Source: Candidatus Freyarchaeota archaeon
Lineage (GTDB): Archaea > Asgardarchaeota > Jordiarchaeia > Jordiarchaeales > Jordiarchaeaceae
Length of the DNA stretch: 6,945 nt
Direction: 5' to 3'
NCBI GenBank assembly: GCA_030587365.1
Contig: JAUQZE010000039.1
Span: 1-6,945 of the forward strand
The position numbers were made by a program, and so were the translations under genes. A model generated the notes under the pieces. That model had not been told where the DNA came from, ran no database searches, and saw only the letters and a list, made by a program, of their open reading frames with translations. This document shows, piece after piece, positions 5,265 through 6,945 of this stretch (the stretch's first letter is position 1; each line of letters starts with the position of its first letter).

Positions 5265-5547
5265 GTATCATTTTTCTTGACTTTGCAGTCACACATGCCA
5301 GATCAAACCGAAGATGTGGTATTGTTGGATTCCTAACCTCAAGTGAAATGGGGGATAATCGAAGTGTGGGATAGAACCTAGACAATCCTCATTATTTTGA
5401 AGAATTTAGATTAAAAAGAAGGGCAAGCTTGTTATGGAAATTGAATGATTTGTGCTGCGTTATGCATTCATTTTATTCAAATCTTCACAAGCAAAACGTT
5501 TCGAGTCCCCAAAAACTGATATTTCTAGAACAATGTTTGAAATATGT
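5265..5547. other. Intergenic stretch without a supported gene
   Basis: This is AT-rich sequence between the degenerate repeat and the cas4 promoter, with stop codons in all frames at short intervals. The first 35-40 bases after the repeat would be its spacer-like partner. No second repeat copy, RNA gene or protein motif was recognised. Confidence 0.5.
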
Positions 5548-5556
5548 TAATATATC
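5548..5556 (+). promoter_or_regulatory. TATA-like box upstream of the cas4-cas1 unit
   Basis: TTAATATAT is a strong archaeal TATA-like box. A start 26 bases downstream falls near 5578, which is itself an ATG of a short open frame. It probably drives that frame together with cas4 and cas1. Confidence 0.45.
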
Positions 5557-5577
5557 CTGTTAGGTATGTTTTCCTCA

Positions 5578-5673
5578 ATGCGACTAAAGTTGCTTTCGAT
5601 TTTGAGGGAGGTGGGTTGCCAACAGGGGAGAATGGTTCAAGGCAATATAACTGTGGGGGAGGTATATGGCTGA
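5578..5673 (+). CDS. Possible 31-residue leader ORF overlapping the cas4 start
   Basis: The ATG at 5578 lies where transcription from the TATA-like box at 5548-5556 should begin, so it could be read as a leaderless start; an in-frame ATG at 5566 would add four residues. The frame begins MRLKLLSILREVGCQQG and ends ITVGEVYG, with TGA at 5671-5673, overlapping the cas4 ATG at 5666 by eight bases. Overlap of this kind can couple translation of the next gene. The product is not recognised. It could be a real small protein, a translational leader, the tail of a lost cas gene, or chance. The longer frame at 5544-5726 is less well placed. Confidence 0.3.
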   Translation: MRLKLLSILREVGCQQGRMVQGNITVGEVYG

Positions 5674-6204
5674 TAAGCAGGGTTCAGAGGAAGCGCCGTA
5701 TGTGCTGCGTTCTGGTGAGGTCATAACTGGGAAAATGGTCTGTTATTACTATATTTGTATGAGGGAGGTTTGGCTGGTGGGGAGGGGAATTGCTCCAGAT
5801 GAGGACTTTGAAGCCTTGGATATGGGACGCTTATTGCACGAGGTGTACTACCAAAGAATGAGGAGAGGAGTAGCTCTTGACGGCATCAAAATTGACCTAG
5901 TGAAGGGGCGGTATGAAAAGGTTTGCGAGGTAAAAAAATCCTCAAAACACTTGGAGGCTGCTAAAATGCAGATGGCGTACTATCTCTACAGGCTTAGGGA
6001 GGCAGGCATCAACATCACAGGAGAAGTCCTCATTCCTAGTGAAAATAAGAAAATTGAAATCATCTTGACTCACGAATTAGAGGAAAAGCTGCTGAAATCA
6101 CTGAAAGAAATAAGAGATGTGGTTGACCAGGAGCGCTGCCGCCTCCGCCCAAGAGGTTTCGTTTCTGCGGGGGTTGTGCATACAAAGACCTGTGTTGGGC
6201 TTAA
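5666..6204 (+). pseudogene. cas4: Cas4 exonuclease, frameshifted before the C-terminal cysteine cluster
   Basis: Cas4 is an Fe-S, RecB-type nuclease that trims and orients prespacers with Cas1-Cas2. VITGKMVCYYYICMREVWL (19-37) holds the first cluster Cys (C31). The nuclease residues are visible: GRLLH with H58, D77, E88-V-K90 (CEVKKSSK) and Q102-M-A-Y-Y106. After TGC at 6137-6139 the frame is lost. Reading on one base back gives PPPPKRFRFCGGCAYKDLCWA and a TAA at 6202-6204: the three C-terminal cysteines with the classic CAY...CW ending. With one base restored the protein is 179 residues, normal for the family. As it stands, translation continues to 6337 in a nonsense frame and loses the cluster. 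A GGAGGT lies only two bases before ATG 5666, so a GTG at 5702 is an alternative start. cas1 follows 14 bases after the corrected stop. Confidence 0.88.
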
Positions 6205-6218
6205 GGGAGGGAGAGAGA

Positions 6219-6434
6219 TTGAAGGAGAGGATATACGTCTTCACCAGCGGGCAGATAAAAAGGGAAGGAAACACGCTGTGTTTCGTAAACCAAAGGGGGG
6301 AAGAGAAGAGATTTCTTCCAATAGCGGAAATAAGTGAAATATACGCCTTCGGAGAAATAAGCCTGAATAAGAAGCTACTGGAATTCGTATCCACTAACGA
6401 GGTAATAATTCGGTGCCGTCTTTTTATTGGTTAA
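6219..6434 (+). pseudogene. cas1: Cas1 integrase, N-terminal fragment cut by an insertion sequence
   Basis: Cas1 is the spacer integrase. From TTG 6219 the frame reads KERIYVFTSGQIKREGNTL, IAEISEIYAFGEISLNKK and LLEFVSTNEVII, the typical Cas1 N-terminal beta-domain (Y-x-F-S/T-S-G start, then S-E-I-Y-x-F-G-x-x-x-L-N). GGGAGGGAG (6205-6213) lies just before the TTG, and the corrected cas4 stop is 14 bases upstream, as expected for a cas4-cas1 operon. After residue 64 the expected H-F-F-N-Y-Y-type segment is replaced by RCRLFIG and a stop at 6432-6434. The cas1-derived part ends near 6410, where sequence carrying a minus-strand transposase gene begins. The C-terminal helical domain with the Glu-His-Asp metal site is absent, so the fragment cannot integrate spacers. 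The rest of cas1 may lie beyond the element. Confidence 0.85.
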
Positions 6435-6945
6435 CTTTTTCTCCTATGTTATCGTTATCTGTATGAGTGGCTTGTTCCCCTGGTTTAAGTATTTTTCTTT
6501 GATCTCGCTGAAAAGCTGCTTGTTGCAGTACCTCACGAGGAGTATGTTTAGCAGGTTTTCCAGCCCCTGAGTGCTCCAGTGCATCCACTTGTTCTTAACC
6601 CTCTTCGCTATCTCCCCCATCAGCCTCTCGATGAGGTTGTTCGTGTACGGTGCCTCTATCCCCTTCGCAGCCAGTCTGGCGAAGGTTACCATGTAGTTCG
6701 CTGAGTTTCTCAAGAACTTCGCCGCGCCCATAAGACCGTCTTCAAACAGTTCCTTTGCCAGCTCCTTAAGGTCGGCGAGCGTCTTTTTAATCCTCCACCG
6801 CAACCTTTCGATGTCCCCGTCCTTCAGGTGCTTGAGCGCCGAGTTTCGGCAGGTGTGCAGTATCGCCTTCAGCCTCCTGAGGATTTCTCTCCGCTCATTC
6901 TTGGGTAGGCCGGCTTTCCACAGGTGCATGCTCACCTCTCTCACC
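6411..6945 (-). mobile_element. One end of an insertion sequence inserted in cas1 (continues outside window)
   Basis: Cas1 homology stops at about 6410. The sequence from CGGTGCCGTC onward carries a transposase gene on the minus strand that runs off the right edge. CGGTGCCGTC or GGTGCCGTC is therefore the likely terminal sequence, but the matching inverted repeat and target duplication lie beyond 6945 and cannot be checked here. The transposase stop is only about 35 bp from the end, typical of a compact IS. Confidence 0.7.
6444..6945 (-). CDS. Transposase, C-terminal part (DDE type), 5' end outside window
   Basis: The frame is open from the right window edge to TAG at 6444-6446 and gives at least 166 residues. 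The N-terminal part in view is helical and basic (RREILRRLKAILHTCR, IKKTLADLKELAKELFEDG), as in the insertion domain of mutator-like transposases. YTNNLIERLMGEIAKR, then NKWMHWSTQGLENLL, is the block around the last catalytic Glu (LIER) in IS256/mutator-like and ISLre2-like enzymes, where T-x-N-x-x-E is characteristic. The two catalytic Asp residues should lie upstream, outside the window. GTG 6944 is merely the first possible start in view, and the true start is probably further right. The element's insertion has truncated cas1. Transposase is fairly sure; the exact family is not. Confidence 0.8.
   Translation of the reverse strand, partial: VREVSMHLWKAGLPKNERREILRRLKAILHTCRNSALKHLKDGDIERLRWRIKKTLADLKELAKELFEDGLMGAAKFLRNSANYMVTFARLAAKGIEAPYTNNLIERLMGEIAKRVKNKWMHWSTQGLENLLNILLVRYCNKQLFSEIKEKYLNQGNKPLIQITIT

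Noticed and set aside
5091..5336. 81-residue plus-strand frame between cas6 and cas4, and the overlapping 66-residue frame at 5062
   Set aside because: Both cross the T-run terminator and the degenerate repeat, have no ribosome site and show no recognisable motif.
5451..5712. Exact 11-base direct repeat TGTGCTGCGTT at about 5452 and 5701
   Set aside because: A match of this length is expected by chance in a window this size, and nothing else flanks it.
6205..6337. Extension of the cas4 frame to 6337 as a novel C-terminal domain
   Set aside because: It is a frameshifted reading of the cas4 end and the cas1 start; both correct frames show conserved motifs.
6098..6394. 98-residue minus-strand frame
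   Set aside because: Antisense shadow of cas4 and cas1, which have clear family motifs on the plus strand.

Overview
The window looks archaeal, probably from a thermophilic member of the Thermoproteota/TACK side. This is an inference from AT-rich TATA-like boxes 20-40 nt before starts, frequent GTG/TTG starts with GGAGG-type ribosome sites, CRISPR repeats of 29 and 37 nt ending in ATTGAAA(G/C), and archaeal-style Cas6, Cas4, Cas1 and HEPN/MNT proteins. No rRNA or tRNA was seen, so the lineage cannot be fixed.

Layout. Positions 1-230 hold the 3' end of a probable transposase gene. A three-repeat CRISPR mini-array (repeat family A) lies at 292-452, behind a short AT-rich leader. Positions 453-1042 hold no convincing gene, only a weak minus-strand ORF at 558-758. 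A second, unrelated repeat family (B, 37 nt) occurs as two repeat-spacer-repeat units at 1043-1154 and 2232-2345. Between them are 1,077 bp carrying a frameshifted winged-helix regulator and a two-gene operon of small unknown proteins. A short minus-strand ORF with a good ribosome site follows at 2443-2685. Divergent from it is a HEPN/MNT toxin-antitoxin pair (2923-3919).

Positions 4177-6434 hold the cas part: a solitary perfect family A repeat, an intact cas6, about 500 bp with a degenerate family A repeat, a small ORF, then cas4 and cas1. cas4 has lost its reading frame just before the C-terminal cysteine cluster. cas1 breaks off after about 64 residues, where sequence carrying a minus-strand transposase (to 6945) begins.

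How it fits together. Cas6 would process pre-crRNA, and Cas4 and Cas1 would acquire spacers. Here the processing enzyme looks intact while the adaptation genes are broken, the arrays are tiny and transposase genes bound both ends. The simplest reading is a decaying, IS-ridden CRISPR locus that keeps Cas6 and a HEPN/MNT module. Two points deserve a second look: lone repeats beside cas6 and cas4, which could be regulatory (CreA-like) or remnants, and the small-gene cassette lying between two pieces of the family B array.
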